Below, in pieces: positions 37,846-46,583 of a DNA stretch of 64,000 nt. Both the position numbers and the translations under genes were made by a program. Below the pieces are notes generated by a model. The model made no database searches. It had not been told where the DNA came from and saw only the letters and a program-made list of their open reading frames with translations. Positions within the stretch are counted from its first letter, which is position 1. Every line of letters starts with the position of its first letter. Source of the DNA: AP-15 sp963796155 (GTDB lineage Bacteria > Pseudomonadota > Alphaproteobacteria > ATCC43930 > CGMCC-115725); contig CAWCKT010000057.1 of NCBI GenBank assembly GCA_963796155.1, forward strand, positions 124,001 to 188,000, given 5' to 3'.

Positions 37846-38718
37846 ATGAATTTCGAGATCCCCGGCGTGCTGTGGCGCCGCGACCCGGAAGCGGCTGAGG
37901 TGCCGCTGGTCTTCGACTCACCGCACAGCGGGACGAGCTATCCCGAGGATTTCCGATTTTCCTGCCCGCTCGACCTCCTGCGCACCGCCGAGGATACCTA
38001 TGTCGACGAGCTCTACGCGGCCGCACCGGCGCTGGGCGCCATCTTGATCGGCGCAGTGTTTCCGCGCAGCTACCTCGACCCGAACCGGGCGGTCGACGAT
38101 CTCAATTCCGCGCTGATCGACGGGACTTGGCCGTCGCCTCTCGCCCCCTCGCACAAGACGCGGTCCGGCCTAGGCCTGGTGCGCCGTGTCGCCAAGCCCG
38201 GCATCCCCATCTACGACCACAAGCTCGGCGTCGACGAAATCCTGGCACGGCTCGAGCGCTACCATACCCCCTACCACCGCGTGCTCGACGAGGCTTGCCA
38301 GCTCGCGCACCGCAAGTTCGGTGTCGTCTGGCACGTCAACTGCCACTCGATGCCGTCTCAGCGCAAAGCAAAAAAGGGCGGGCATTGCGCCGACTTTGTG
38401 CTGGGCGATCGCGACGGCACGACCTGCGCGCCGGAATTCACCAGCTTTGTCGCTGGAGTGCTGCGCGAACTCGGCTACACCGTCCGCATCAACGAGGTCT
38501 ATAAGGGCGTCGAGATCGTCAAACGGCAAGGACGCCCAGCGCTGCACCGCCATAGCCTGCAGATCGAAGTCGACCGGGGGCTCTACATGGATCAAAAGAC
38601 GCTGGAGAAGACCCCGGGCTTCGACCGCTTGCGGGCCGACATCACCGAGCTGATCGAGGCGCTCAAGAGCTTCGCGAGCGCCCAGCTCGCAGAGCGCCGG
38701 GTCGAGGACCCCGTTTGA
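37846..38718 (+). CDS. N-formylglutamate amidohydrolase family protein
   Basis: A 290-residue member of PF05013. The family pattern is clear: VPLVFDSPHSGTSYPEDF, AEDTYVDELYAAAP, VFPRSYLDPNRAVDDLNSAL and VVWHVNCHSMPSQ. The enzyme cleaves formate from N-formylglutamate in histidine breakdown, but many homologues act on other N-acyl amino acids and no other hut genes are present here. The start is ATG 37846; an upstream ATG at 37792 lacks a ribosome site. It begins a same-strand group with a PNPOx-like gene 22 bases downstream and then DUF6494. Confidence 0.83.
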   Translation: MNFEIPGVLWRRDPEAAEVPLVFDSPHSGTSYPEDFRFSCPLDLLRTAEDTYVDELYAAAPALGAILIGAVFPRSYLDPNRAVDDLNSALIDGTWPSPLAPSHKTRSGLGLVRRVAKPGIPIYDHKLGVDEILARLERYHTPYHRVLDEACQLAHRKFGVVWHVNCHSMPSQRKAKKGGHCADFVLGDRDGTTCAPEFTSFVAGVLRELGYTVRINEVYKGVEIVKRQGRPALHRHSLQIEVDRGLYMDQKTLEKTPGFDRLRADITELIEALKSFASAQLAERRVEDPV

Positions 38719-38740
38719 ATCCCGGTTAAGGGGGAGAGCC

Positions 38741-39178
38741 GTGACAACTATTCCGAAGATCCTGCAACCGCACATCAACACTGCCTTCCCGGCGAATGTG
38801 TGCTTGGTCGGGAGCGTGCTGCCCAACGGGTTCGCGCAGGTCAGCCCGCGCGGCAGCACGATGGTATATGACGACACGCATATCGCGCTGTGGGAGCGCG
38901 GCAAAGGCTCGACCAACGAAAACCTCGCCGACGGAACCAAGCTCACGGTTTTCTTCAGGAAGCCGCAATTGCGCGAAGAGGGCGTTCTGCCGAAGGGCGG
39001 CATCGCCCGGTTCTATGGCCGGGCAAAGATCTACCGGTCGGGACCGGTCTACGAGGAGGTGTGGCGCCGCCTCGTCCAGCCCGAGAAGGACCGCGATCCG
39101 GAAAAGCAGGGACACGCGGTGCTGATCGAGATCGAGCGAGCCGAGGAGCTAGACGGAGCCCCGCTCAAGCTCGATTGA
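38741..39178 (+). CDS. Pyridoxamine 5'-phosphate oxidase-like flavoprotein
   Basis: A 145-residue split-barrel FMN-binding protein of the PNPOx-like superfamily: VCLVGSVLPNGFAQVSPRGS, HIALWERGKGSTNENLADGT and KLTVFFRKPQ form the characteristic barrel strands, and GGIARFYGRAKIYRSG follows. GTG 38741 lies six bases after GGGGGAGAG. Members of this group reduce flavins, F420 or haem, or only bind FMN; nothing here picks one. It is the middle gene of a short run after the N-formylglutamate amidohydrolase and before DUF6494. Confidence 0.8.
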   Translation: MTTIPKILQPHINTAFPANVCLVGSVLPNGFAQVSPRGSTMVYDDTHIALWERGKGSTNENLADGTKLTVFFRKPQLREEGVLPKGGIARFYGRAKIYRSGPVYEEVWRRLVQPEKDRDPEKQGHAVLIEIERAEELDGAPLKLD

Positions 39179-39202
39179 CCCGTGCCCGGTACGGAGGGAG
39201 CG

Positions 39203-39409
39203 ATGAACGAAGACCGCTTCAACATGGATATCCGCAAGTTCCTGAAGGTCGTCGGGGTTACCTCGCAGCGCGAGATCGAGACGGCGGTGCGCGACGCACT
39301 CGCCAAGGGACAACTCGCGGAAAGCGCGCTGCTCAAGCCGCGGGTCACCCTGTCGATCCCGGAGCTCGGGCTCGAGCACGTCGTCGACGGCGAGATCGGG
39401 TTTTCCTGA
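39203..39409 (+). CDS. DUF6494 family small protein
   Basis: A 68-residue protein starting MNEDRFNMDIRKFLKVVGVT, then SQREIETAVRDALAKGQL and LGLEHVVDGEIGF. This matches my memory of the DUF6494 family of short alphaproteobacterial proteins. ATG 39203 follows GGAGGGAG; a GTG at 39182 in frame would bury that ribosome site. Function unknown. It ends the group begun by the N-formylglutamate amidohydrolase and is convergent with a RidA gene. Confidence 0.78.
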   Translation: MNEDRFNMDIRKFLKVVGVTSQREIETAVRDALAKGQLAESALLKPRVTLSIPELGLEHVVDGEIGFS

Positions 39410-39437
39410 TCGGCGGATCGTCCCGCCGCCGCGCGGG

Positions 39438-39800
39438 CTATTTGGCGGCGGTCACCATGATTTCGACGAGCAGATCCGGGCGCGCCAGATCGGCCTTTAC
39501 GCAGGCGCGCGCCGGTGGGTTCTCGGGATCGACCCAGGCGTTCCACACTGAGTTCATATCGGCGAACAGCGCCATGTCCTTGATCCACAGGTTGGCCGAG
39601 AGCAGGTTCGATTTGCTGGTTCCCGCCTGGGCCAGATAGCCGTCGATCTTGTCGAGGATCTGCTTGGTCTGTCCTTTGATGTCCTGCGTCGCGTCGCTGG
39701 CGGTCAGCCCGGCAAGATAGACCGTATTGTCGCGCACGACGCAGCGGCTCATGCGTGGGCCGGGCGGTTGCGTCTTGTCGAAACGGCTGATGGCCATCAT
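39438..39800 (-). CDS. RidA family protein (second copy)
   Basis: A 120-residue RidA/YjgF protein of the short YkoJ-like branch: CVVRDNTVYLAGLTASDATQ, ILDKIDGYLAQAGTSKSNLL and a C-terminal ARACVKADLARPDLLVEIMV, in which an Arg and Glu fall near the carboxylate-binding positions of active RidA. Two adjacent ATG codons (39800 and 39797) follow GGGGAG. It is unlike the copy at 2188-2589, so the window has two separate family members. It follows a cupin gene on the same strand. Confidence 0.85.
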   Translation of the reverse strand: MMAISRFDKTQPPGPRMSRCVVRDNTVYLAGLTASDATQDIKGQTKQILDKIDGYLAQAGTSKSNLLSANLWIKDMALFADMNSVWNAWVDPENPPARACVKADLARPDLLVEIMVTAAK

Positions 39801-39861
39801 AGGTCTCCCCAATTGCAAGAACGATCGAATGTGCCGCGGCGGCGCGCGGAAGGAAAGGGGG

Positions 39862-40251
39862 TCAGCCGAGGTCGGTCGGCGGCTCCAGATAGCTGACGAT
39901 GCGTTTGCCGAAAGTGTGGATGCCCAAGGTGACGAGCGGCCGGTCGCCGATTGCGCGAAACGCGTGCACCCGGTTGGCCGGGAAGGTGATCGAAACGCCG
40001 GGTTCGAGGGCGACGACCCCGTCCTCATCCGCCAGCCAGGCCTCGCCACGGCCCTCGAGCACGGTAAGCACCTCGGCGTACGGGTGGGAGTGGAGCGCGG
40101 TCTGATACCCGGGCGGCGAGGTCTGGATGCCGGTGCGGATCGGCAGCCCGGCGCCGGTGTCGTCGCCGATGATCGGCTGATAGGTGGCGCCACCCGGGAA
40201 TTCCACAGTCGGCCGCTCGGCATGGCGAATGACGGTCAGCGCAGCGAGCAT
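39862..40251 (-). CDS. Cupin domain protein
   Basis: A 129-residue single-cupin protein. The motifs are TALHSHPYAEVLTVLEGRGEAW (His, His and Glu of cupin motif 1) and PANRVHAFRAIGD (motif 2 His). ATG 40251 has a GGAGGAAAAG site; the upstream codons are not needed. Cupins of this kind are dioxygenases, isomerases or sensors. It lies between the RidA copy and the acyltransferase on the same strand, so it may act on a RidA-related imine or ketoacid pathway, but this is a guess. Confidence 0.82.
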   Translation of the reverse strand: MLAALTVIRHAERPTVEFPGGATYQPIIGDDTGAGLPIRTGIQTSPPGYQTALHSHPYAEVLTVLEGRGEAWLADEDGVVALEPGVSITFPANRVHAFRAIGDRPLVTLGIHTFGKRIVSYLEPPTDLG

Positions 40252-40283
40252 CTTTTCCTCCGTGGCCAAGGAAGGCCAACCTA

Positions 40284-41567
40284 TCACGCAACCTGCCCGT
40301 CGGCAGCCGACAAATCGCTCGAGGCGGGTCGGCGGACAGCCAGGCGCTCGCGCAGCCAGCGCCGCCCCGTCACTTCGACGAAGCGGTAACTAAGGGTGGC
40401 GAGCAGGAGGCTCACCGCGAGCATAGCGGTCATCAATGCCAGAGAGAGATCCAGCGGCAGCTTGGCGATGTCGGTTCCCGGGCGTGCCCGCACCGCCTCC
40501 GTCGTTACGAACAGGACGAACCAGTGAATGAGGTAGAGCGAATAGGAAATATTGCCCAGCCAAAGGAATGGCGCTGAATTCAGCAGCGGGCCGAGGCGGC
40601 CCTTATTGCTGACCGCGGTCAAGATCAGCAAGGCAAACAGCGGGACAATGGTGAAATCCGGCCCAGCGAAGTGGAGCAGCGTGCAAAGCAGCAGCGTCGC
40701 GGTAATGAGCGCCGTGTCGGTCGCCAGCAACGGGGCGAGCACTTGGCTTCGATAGGCGCTGTACAGCAGCGCTCCGATCAGGAACTCCGGCAGACACCGC
40801 AGGATTGCGCCGATCCCGTTCCATTGGTTGAAGTCGTCGCCGGTGCTGTAGGCCAGCCACCCGAGCACGATCAGCAACAGCCCGCCGGCGCAAATCTTCG
40901 CAGCGGGAGCGGCCCGCCAGAGCCAGGGAAACCACAGCGGAAACAGAAAATATGCGAGGAACTCCAGGCTTATCGACCAAGCCGGGTCGTTCCAGCTCAG
41001 CTCACGAGCCCAAATACCCTGAAGCATCAGCAGGTTGGCGAATAAACCGCCGAGCGAGCGCTCTCCAACGAGCGGGATGGGCCCAAACGATCCCCGCTGG
41101 GCATAGGCCAAAGCACGCTCCCCCAGTGCCGTCACCACAAACAGCAGCAGCACCGCCAAATGCAGGGGATAGATCCGCGCTACCCTGGCCTTGAGAAAAT
41201 CCCGATAGCTCTGCCCGGTTACCCGCTGCGCGAAGGTTCGGTGATATACGTGGCTGATGACAAACCCGCTCAGCATGAAGAACAAGTCGACGGCCAAATA
41301 GCCCTTGTACACGGCCCGCGTATAGCGATCGGGGTGAACTGCCGGAAAGTGCCAACAATAGTGGAACAGGACGACCCAGAGCGCGGCGATGCCGCGCAGT
41401 GGTGTCAGCGAGGCGAGATGCTCGGGCGAAGATCGCTCCCGCACGCACGCGTCATTGCCGGCTTCTCCAGCACCCGTTCGAACGTAACGCGGCTCGCGAT
41501 ATTTTGAAAATCGGCTGTCGCTCACCGAGTCACAACAAATTCGCAGCCGATTGCGTTCCCCACTCAC
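40284..41567 (-). CDS. OafA-like membrane acyltransferase (acyltransferase-3 family)
   Basis: A 427-residue, roughly ten-helix acyltransferase-3 (PF01757) protein. Diagnostic segments are LTPLRGIAALWVVLFHY with the catalytic-type His, GYLAVDLFFMLSGFVISHVY, the loop RDFLKARVARIYPLHL and AWSISLEFLAYFLFPLWF. The family transfers acyl groups onto sugars in O-antigen, exopolysaccharide or Nod factor. The start is not certain: the first ~45 residues are Arg/Ser-rich with no clear ribosome site, and a GTG near 41444 is another option. No polysaccharide genes adjoin, so the acceptor is unknown. Confidence 0.85.
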   Translation of the reverse strand: MSGERNRLRICCDSVSDSRFSKYREPRYVRTGAGEAGNDACVRERSSPEHLASLTPLRGIAALWVVLFHYCWHFPAVHPDRYTRAVYKGYLAVDLFFMLSGFVISHVYHRTFAQRVTGQSYRDFLKARVARIYPLHLAVLLLFVVTALGERALAYAQRGSFGPIPLVGERSLGGLFANLLMLQGIWARELSWNDPAWSISLEFLAYFLFPLWFPWLWRAAPAAKICAGGLLLIVLGWLAYSTGDDFNQWNGIGAILRCLPEFLIGALLYSAYRSQVLAPLLATDTALITATLLLCTLLHFAGPDFTIVPLFALLILTAVSNKGRLGPLLNSAPFLWLGNISYSLYLIHWFVLFVTTEAVRARPGTDIAKLPLDLSLALMTAMLAVSLLLATLSYRFVEVTGRRWLRERLAVRRPASSDLSAADGQVA

Positions 41568-41606
41568 GCCGGCTGAACAAAATCGCCGCCGTCAGCACGG
41601 CCCCGC

Positions 41607-41792
41607 ATGATTGCCGCCGAACGGGATACGTCCGTATCCGCGCTGGTGAAGCGGTTTTTGCTCGAACTTGGCTCCGGCGAAACCGAGGCCGAGCGGCTCA
41701 AGCGCGAGGAGCGCGCCTTGCGCGAGCGCATCACCACCCTCGAGGCATCCGACCGGCCGTCCCGCGACGATCTTAACCGCCGCAGTACGTGA
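41607..41792 (+). pseudogene. N-terminally truncated ribbon-helix-helix (VapB/DUF6364-like) antitoxin
   Basis: A 61-codon frame: IAAERDTSVSALVKRFLLEL is the second helix and turn of a ribbon-helix-helix DNA-binding antitoxin, followed by a charged tail ERLKREERALRERITTLEA, as in DUF6364/VapB-like proteins. The N-terminal strand (usually MANVTLKIDDELL-like) is missing and the sequence just upstream is not coding for it. No PIN-domain or other toxin follows. It is most likely a broken antitoxin left after loss of its toxin. The translated end SRDDLNRRS matches the tail style of that family. Confidence 0.45.
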
Positions 41793-41907
41793 GCCCACTG
41801 TCGGATAGTCGAAGGGATTATTCTGATCAACCCCTTCCGCTGACCCGAAAACACCCGGCGGATCCGCCACCACGGGGTTTGCGGGGGCGGCCGGTCCGGT
41901 TAGCTCA

Positions 41908-41935
41908 CCTCGCCGGCCCTCCCGGGCCGGCGAGG
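41908..41935. repeat. Perfect 12-bp palindrome with 4-base loop
   Basis: CCTCGCCGGCCC, loop TCCC, then GGGCCGGCGAGG forms a perfect 12-bp stem in the 41793-41994 gap. It is GC-only with no T-run, so it looks like an intergenic palindromic repeat or a terminator that works in both directions, rather than a classical intrinsic terminator. It lies 60 bases from the msrP stop. Confidence 0.55.
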
Positions 41936-41994
41936 GAAGGGTGGAATAGGATCGGATCCCCCGGGCAGTCCGCGCGAATGATCCGGTCAGGACG

Positions 41995-42957
41995 TCAAGC
42001 GAACAGGCGCTCCTTTTCGAGCCCGTCATAGAGGTGGGCGACGAAGTCGCCATACCCGTTCCATTTCAAGGTCGGCCGGCGGCCGTCGATGCCGAGCACC
42101 CGCTCGGTCGCCTGGCTCCAGCGCGGATGCGGAACGTCCGGGTTGACGTTCGCCCAGAACCCGTACTCGTTCCCTTGCACGGTTTCCCAGAACGTCTCCG
42201 GCCGCTTCTCGGTGAACGAGAAACGTACGATCGCCTTCACTGATTTGAACCCGTATTTCCACGGCAGCACCAGGCGCAACGGCGCCCCATCCTGCTTGGG
42301 GACTGGCTTGCCGTACATCCCGGTGACGAGAAAGGCGAGCTCGTTGCGGGCCTCGGCGATGGTGACGCCTTCGATATAGGGCCAGGGGTACCAGAATTCC
42401 TTCTGGCCGGGTGCGACCTTCGGATCGAGGAAGGTTTCCATTTGCACGTATTTCGCCGAGCCCAAGGGCTTGGCGAAATCGACAAAGGCAGCCATCGGGA
42501 AACCGCTCCACGGCACCGCCATCGACCAAGCCTCGACGCAACGATGACGGTAGAGCCGCTCTTCGAGCGGGAACTTATTCAACAGATCGTCGATGTCGAC
42601 TGTCATCTCCTTCTCGATGAGCCCGTCGATCTTGATCGGCCACGGACGGATCTTCAGCGCCTGGGCCTCGTCGGCAATGAATTTCTGCGAGCCGAACTCG
42701 TAAAAGTTGTTGTAGGTTGTCGCCAATTTCTCGTCCGTCAGAGGCCGATCAAGCGTGTAGTGCGGGTTCGGTTTGGCCGGATAAAGCCCGGCCGAGGGAT
42801 CTTCGTCTGCTGCCGCCGCGAAGGACGAGAACACCCCAGGGGCGAGGATCGACCCGGCTGCCACGGCTTTGAGCAGCTCTCTTCGCCGGAGAAACACCGC
42901 CTCCGGGGTCGCCTCGCTCTCACTGATCTCCCAGCCTCGGTTGCGCCGGATCAGCAT
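41995..42957 (-). CDS. msrP: Protein-methionine-sulfoxide reductase catalytic subunit MsrP
   Basis: A 320-residue periplasmic molybdenum enzyme. It has a Tat signal (RRRELLKAVAAGSILAP), and the molybdopterin-ligating cysteine is in LYRHRCVEAWSMAVPWSGFP. The C-terminal region GMYGKPVPKQDGAPLRLVLPW and ATERVLGIDGRRPTLKWNGY are characteristic. Start ATG 42957 follows GAGGTG. MsrP repairs oxidised methionine in envelope proteins, taking electrons from the haem membrane subunit MsrQ. No MsrQ gene adjoins on either side, which is atypical. The window's mobB, moeA, moaD and moaE genes contribute to making its cofactor. Confidence 0.92.
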   Translation of the reverse strand: MLIRRNRGWEISESEATPEAVFLRRRELLKAVAAGSILAPGVFSSFAAAADEDPSAGLYPAKPNPHYTLDRPLTDEKLATTYNNFYEFGSQKFIADEAQALKIRPWPIKIDGLIEKEMTVDIDDLLNKFPLEERLYRHRCVEAWSMAVPWSGFPMAAFVDFAKPLGSAKYVQMETFLDPKVAPGQKEFWYPWPYIEGVTIAEARNELAFLVTGMYGKPVPKQDGAPLRLVLPWKYGFKSVKAIVRFSFTEKRPETFWETVQGNEYGFWANVNPDVPHPRWSQATERVLGIDGRRPTLKWNGYGDFVAHLYDGLEKERLFA

Positions 42958-43042
42958 CGCCACACCTCGATGACTTTGCGATCCTGAAGTTGGAGCTCCC
43001 GCGACCGATGCCAAGTCACGGTTTCGCGAGTTTACGCGCCGG

Positions 43043-45073
43043 CTACTGTGCGGCCTCAGCGCTTCGCATGGCGAGCACCTTCTCCGCCGGCCGTCCGGTC
43101 ATCTCCTGCATATGGTCGAAACGATGAGCGAAGCTGCCGACCCCCAAGGTCAGCGAGCGCAACTCGACAATCAGGTCGTGGAGCTCGCTTTGCGGCATAT
43201 GGGCGCTGACCACGTCCCAGCCGGGCCAGTCCTGTTTCGCATCGTAGCCGAGGATCTGGCCGCGCCGGCCGGAGACCAGCCGCTGAACCCGGGCGGTAAA
43301 GGCGTTCGGGACGGAGACCTCGACCAGGTCGATCGGTTCGAGCAGGACCGGCTCACACTTCGGCAAGGCTTCCTGGATCGCCTGCCGTCCGGCGGTCTTG
43401 AACGCCTGATCCGAGCTGTCGACAGTGTGGAACTGGCCGGTGATCAGGTTGGCCGCGACGTCGATCACCGGAAAGCCGAGGGGTCCGCGGCGCAAAGCCT
43501 CGATCACCCCCTCCTCGACCGCCGGGATGTAATTGCGCGGGATCGCGCCGCCGACGACGCTGTCGGTAAAGGTAAAGCCGGAGCCGCGGGGCAGCGATTT
43601 CACCTCGACCGTGACGTCGGCGAACTGCCCATGCCCCCCGCTCTGCCGCTTGAAGCGGGAATGCTGCTGGGCGCCGTGCCGGATCGTCTCCTTGTATGGG
43701 ACCGCGGCGGGCCTGCCGCTGACCGCGAGGTTGTGCCGGCTGCGCAAACGGTCGAGAGCGATCTGCAGGTGAATATCGCCTTGCCCCCACAACACCATTT
43801 CTTGCGTATCCGCATTCTGCTCGAGTTCGAGGGTGGGATCCTCCTCGATCAGCTTGCCGATGGCGCCGGTCAGCTTGACGTCGTCTTGGCGCCGCTCCGA
43901 GGTGATCGCGAGGCCGAAGACCGGCTGCGGTCGTTCGGGCCGCGGCAGCGGCTCGGCCTTGCCCGAGGGGGTCAGCATCGCGCCGGTCGCGATGTCCTCC
44001 ATGCGGGTCAGCCCGACGACTTCGCCGGTCTGGGCGGAGGGGATTTTCTCCTGCTGCGCGCCGGTCAGGCGCAGGACACCGGCGACGCGGGTGCCGTTGA
44101 GGACCATGCCCTCGGAGATCGTACCGCGCCAGACGCGCACCAACGACAGCTTGCCGGTGTGCGGCAGGTGAAAGGTCTTGATCACTTGAGCCAGAGGCTC
44201 GCCCTCGGCGGCGATCCCGAGACGCTCCGCCGTATCCCGCGGCGACGGCGCCTCGTGCCGCAAAGCCTTCCACAGCCGCCGGATGCCCCAATCTGCCAGC
44301 GCCGAGCCGACAAACACCGGGACGACCTGGACTTGGCTGAGGGTGCGGGTGAGGTGCCGGTAGATCTCCTCCTTGGGAGGCTCGACATCCTCGAGCAACT
44401 GTTCGAGCAGCACGTCGTCAAAGTCGGCGAGCTTTTCGATGAGGCCGGTCCGCGTGGGCCGTTCCTGATCCCAGAAATCGTCCGGCAGTTTGATCAGATC
44501 CGAGGCTTGCCCGGGGCGGTAGTGATAGGCGCGCTCGCTGACCAGATCGACATAGCCGGTGATTTCGGAACTCGGCCCGCGCAGCGGGACCTGGCGCAAA
44601 ACGAGCGGGCGTTGGGACACCGATTGCAACGCTGCCATCACGTCTCGCACACGCGCGTTCGCGTTATCCATCTTGTTGATGAAGATCATGTGCGGGATCT
44701 TGTGCCGGTCGAGAAACCGCAGCAGCGCACTGATCGTCAGCGCGCGCTCGGCCTCCGGTTCGACGACAACGACGGCGACATCGCTCGCCAACAGTGCACC
44801 TTGCGCCTCGTAAAGGAGCTCGACCGAGCCCGGGCAGTCCAGGATCGTCCAGTGGTCGCCAAGAAACGACGCGCCCGCGACATTGAGCTCGGTCGACATC
44901 TGGCGGGCCCGCGCTTCCGGGGTATGGTCGCCGACCGAATTGCCCTCGCGCACGCTGCCGCGCCGGCTCGTGCCACCGCTCGCATGCAGCAAGGCTTCGA
45001 GCAGCGTCGTCTTGCCCGAGAGATACGGACCGATCAGCGCGGCACAACGCGGTGCCGCAATTCCATTCGCCAT
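43043..45073 (-). CDS. Elongation factor G paralogue (EF-G-like GTPase)
   Basis: A 676-residue EF-G-like GTPase that is not the usual fusA. P-loop LIGPYLSGKTTLLEALLH (13-30) and NKMD (133-136) are clear, but the switch II motif is ILDCPGSVEL instead of DTPGHVDF, so the catalytic-type His is replaced by Ser. Domains II-V follow, with GGHGQFADVTVEV and a C-terminal SELHDLIVELRSLTLGVGSF. The branch is found in alphaproteobacteria beside canonical EF-G; its exact role is unsettled. ATG 45073 follows GGAGG; an in-frame ATG at 45088 is also possible. It is downstream of a class I aminotransferase on the same strand, with no ribosomal genes nearby. Confidence 0.85.
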   Translation of the reverse strand: MANGIAAPRCAALIGPYLSGKTTLLEALLHASGGTSRRGSVREGNSVGDHTPEARARQMSTELNVAGASFLGDHWTILDCPGSVELLYEAQGALLASDVAVVVVEPEAERALTISALLRFLDRHKIPHMIFINKMDNANARVRDVMAALQSVSQRPLVLRQVPLRGPSSEITGYVDLVSERAYHYRPGQASDLIKLPDDFWDQERPTRTGLIEKLADFDDVLLEQLLEDVEPPKEEIYRHLTRTLSQVQVVPVFVGSALADWGIRRLWKALRHEAPSPRDTAERLGIAAEGEPLAQVIKTFHLPHTGKLSLVRVWRGTISEGMVLNGTRVAGVLRLTGAQQEKIPSAQTGEVVGLTRMEDIATGAMLTPSGKAEPLPRPERPQPVFGLAITSERRQDDVKLTGAIGKLIEEDPTLELEQNADTQEMVLWGQGDIHLQIALDRLRSRHNLAVSGRPAAVPYKETIRHGAQQHSRFKRQSGGHGQFADVTVEVKSLPRGSGFTFTDSVVGGAIPRNYIPAVEEGVIEALRRGPLGFPVIDVAANLITGQFHTVDSSDQAFKTAGRQAIQEALPKCEPVLLEPIDLVEVSVPNAFTARVQRLVSGRRGQILGYDAKQDWPGWDVVSAHMPQSELHDLIVELRSLTLGVGSFAHRFDHMQEMTGRPAEKVLAMRSAEAAQ

Positions 45074-45233
45074 GGGCGCCTCCATCATCTTGAGGAGCGA
45101 CCGCCGAGGCTGGGTCGGGAGGCCCGACGGTGCCGTTTTCTATTCGCGAAGTTGCGCGCCGACCGGCGGGATGGCAATCGAAATCTGGACGGCGGCCAGC
45201 CCGCCTGATGCGGCGCCACTCCACACGCGAAAG

Positions 45234-46439
45234 CTACGCGGCCAAAGCGCGGCAGGCGCGATCGATACGCCCGCAGGCGTCGCGCAGCACCTCGGTCGAG
45301 GTAGCGTAGGAAATGCGGAAATGCGGCGACAGGCCGAAGGCCTCGCCATGCACCACTGCGACCCCGGTCTCCTCCAGCAGGTAGCGGACGAAATCCTCAT
45401 CGCTGGCGATCGTCTGCCCCTTCGGGGTGCGCTTGCCGATGACCCCGGCGCAGGACGGATAGACGTAAAAGGCCCCTTCTGGTCGCGGGCAGAACAGGCC
45501 GGGGATGCGGTTCAGCAGATCGACGACAAGGTCGCGCCGCTCCTGGAATTTCCTGTTGTGGACCGGGATGAAGTCCTGCGGTCCGGTTAGCGCCTCGATC
45601 GCTGCGGCCTGGCTGATCGAGCAGGGGTTCGCGGTCGAATTCGACTGGATCGCCCCCATCGCCTTGATCAGGGATTTGGGCCCGCCGCCATAGCCGATGC
45701 GCCAGCCGGTCATGCAATAGGCTTTCGACACGCCGTTGACGGTTAAGGTGCGCTCGTAAAGGCGAGGCTCAACCTGCGCGATCGTCCGGTATGCGAAATC
45801 GTCGTAGACCAAGTGCTCGTACATGTCGTCGGTCATGACCCAGACATGCGGGTGGCGCACCAGGATCTCGGCCACCGCCTTCAATTCGGCCTCGGTATAG
45901 GCCGCCCCGGTCGGGTTCGACGGGGAGTTCAGGATCAGCCACTTGGTCTTTGGCGTGATCGCCGCGCCGAGATCCTCGGGCCGCAATTTGAAACCATTGT
46001 TCTGCGGGCACGGGACCGGCACCGGCGTGCCGTCGCACAGCAACACCATTTCCGGGTACGATACCCAGAACGGGGCGGGGATCAGCACTTCGTCGCCCGG
46101 ATTGATCGTTGCGACCATCGCGTTGTACAGCACCTGCTTGCCGCCGGCGCTGATCGTGATCTGTGAGGTCTCGTAATCGAGTTCGTTCTCGCGCTTGAAC
46201 TTGCCGGCGGCTGCGCGCTTCAGCTCGATCGTGCCGTCGAAGGTAGTGTAGCGGGTTTCGCCGCGCCGCATCGCCGCGATCGCCGCTTCCTGGATATTTG
46301 GCGGGGTGTCGAAATCGGGCTCGCCGACCGACAGGCTGACGATGTCGCGCCCTGCCGCCTTCAATTCGGTGGCGAGTGCTGTCATCGCCATCGTCGGCGA
46401 CGGTTTGACGCGGGCAAGACGATCGGCAAGAAACGCCAT
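45234..46439 (-). CDS. Pyridoxal-phosphate class I aminotransferase (AspC/AatA-like)
   Basis: A 401-residue fold-type I aminotransferase. PLP-binding Lys239 is in NGVSKAYCMTGWRIGYGG, the GGKQ motif is SAGGKQVLYNAMVA, SPSNPTGA is intact, and the C-terminal Arg that binds the carboxylate is in SPHFRISYATS. It closely resembles alphaproteobacterial aspartate aminotransferases, which interconvert aspartate and oxaloacetate; some also act on prephenate or aromatic acids. Start ATG 46439; 27 upstream codons are open but not aminotransferase-like. It lies 160 bases upstream of the EF-G paralogue on the same strand. Confidence 0.9.
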   Translation of the reverse strand: MAFLADRLARVKPSPTMAMTALATELKAAGRDIVSLSVGEPDFDTPPNIQEAAIAAMRRGETRYTTFDGTIELKRAAAGKFKRENELDYETSQITISAGGKQVLYNAMVATINPGDEVLIPAPFWVSYPEMVLLCDGTPVPVPCPQNNGFKLRPEDLGAAITPKTKWLILNSPSNPTGAAYTEAELKAVAEILVRHPHVWVMTDDMYEHLVYDDFAYRTIAQVEPRLYERTLTVNGVSKAYCMTGWRIGYGGGPKSLIKAMGAIQSNSTANPCSISQAAAIEALTGPQDFIPVHNRKFQERRDLVVDLLNRIPGLFCPRPEGAFYVYPSCAGVIGKRTPKGQTIASDEDFVRYLLEETGVAVVHGEAFGLSPHFRISYATSTEVLRDACGRIDRACRALAA

Positions 46440-46583
46440 GACGGGCCTGATGCTTTGCGGAGACAAACGCTTGAGGCTACACGCGCCGCCGGCCGGTGTG
46501 AAGCCGGTTCCCGCGACCACGCGTTGATTGATCCCGACCGGTCGGGTCCGATACGATCGGCTACAGGTTTCGAGGGCGGAGAC

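Noticed and set aside
45128..45150. GTCGGG-AGG-CCCGAC hairpin between the aminotransferase and EF-G genes
   Set aside because: The stem is only six base pairs with no T-run, so it is too weak to call as a terminator.
43112..45208. A 698-codon plus-strand open frame opposite the EF-G paralogue
   Set aside because: High GC leaves the antisense frame of a real gene open. The product is Arg/Asp/Gly-rich, has no family signature, and the EF-G reading on the other strand is unmistakable.
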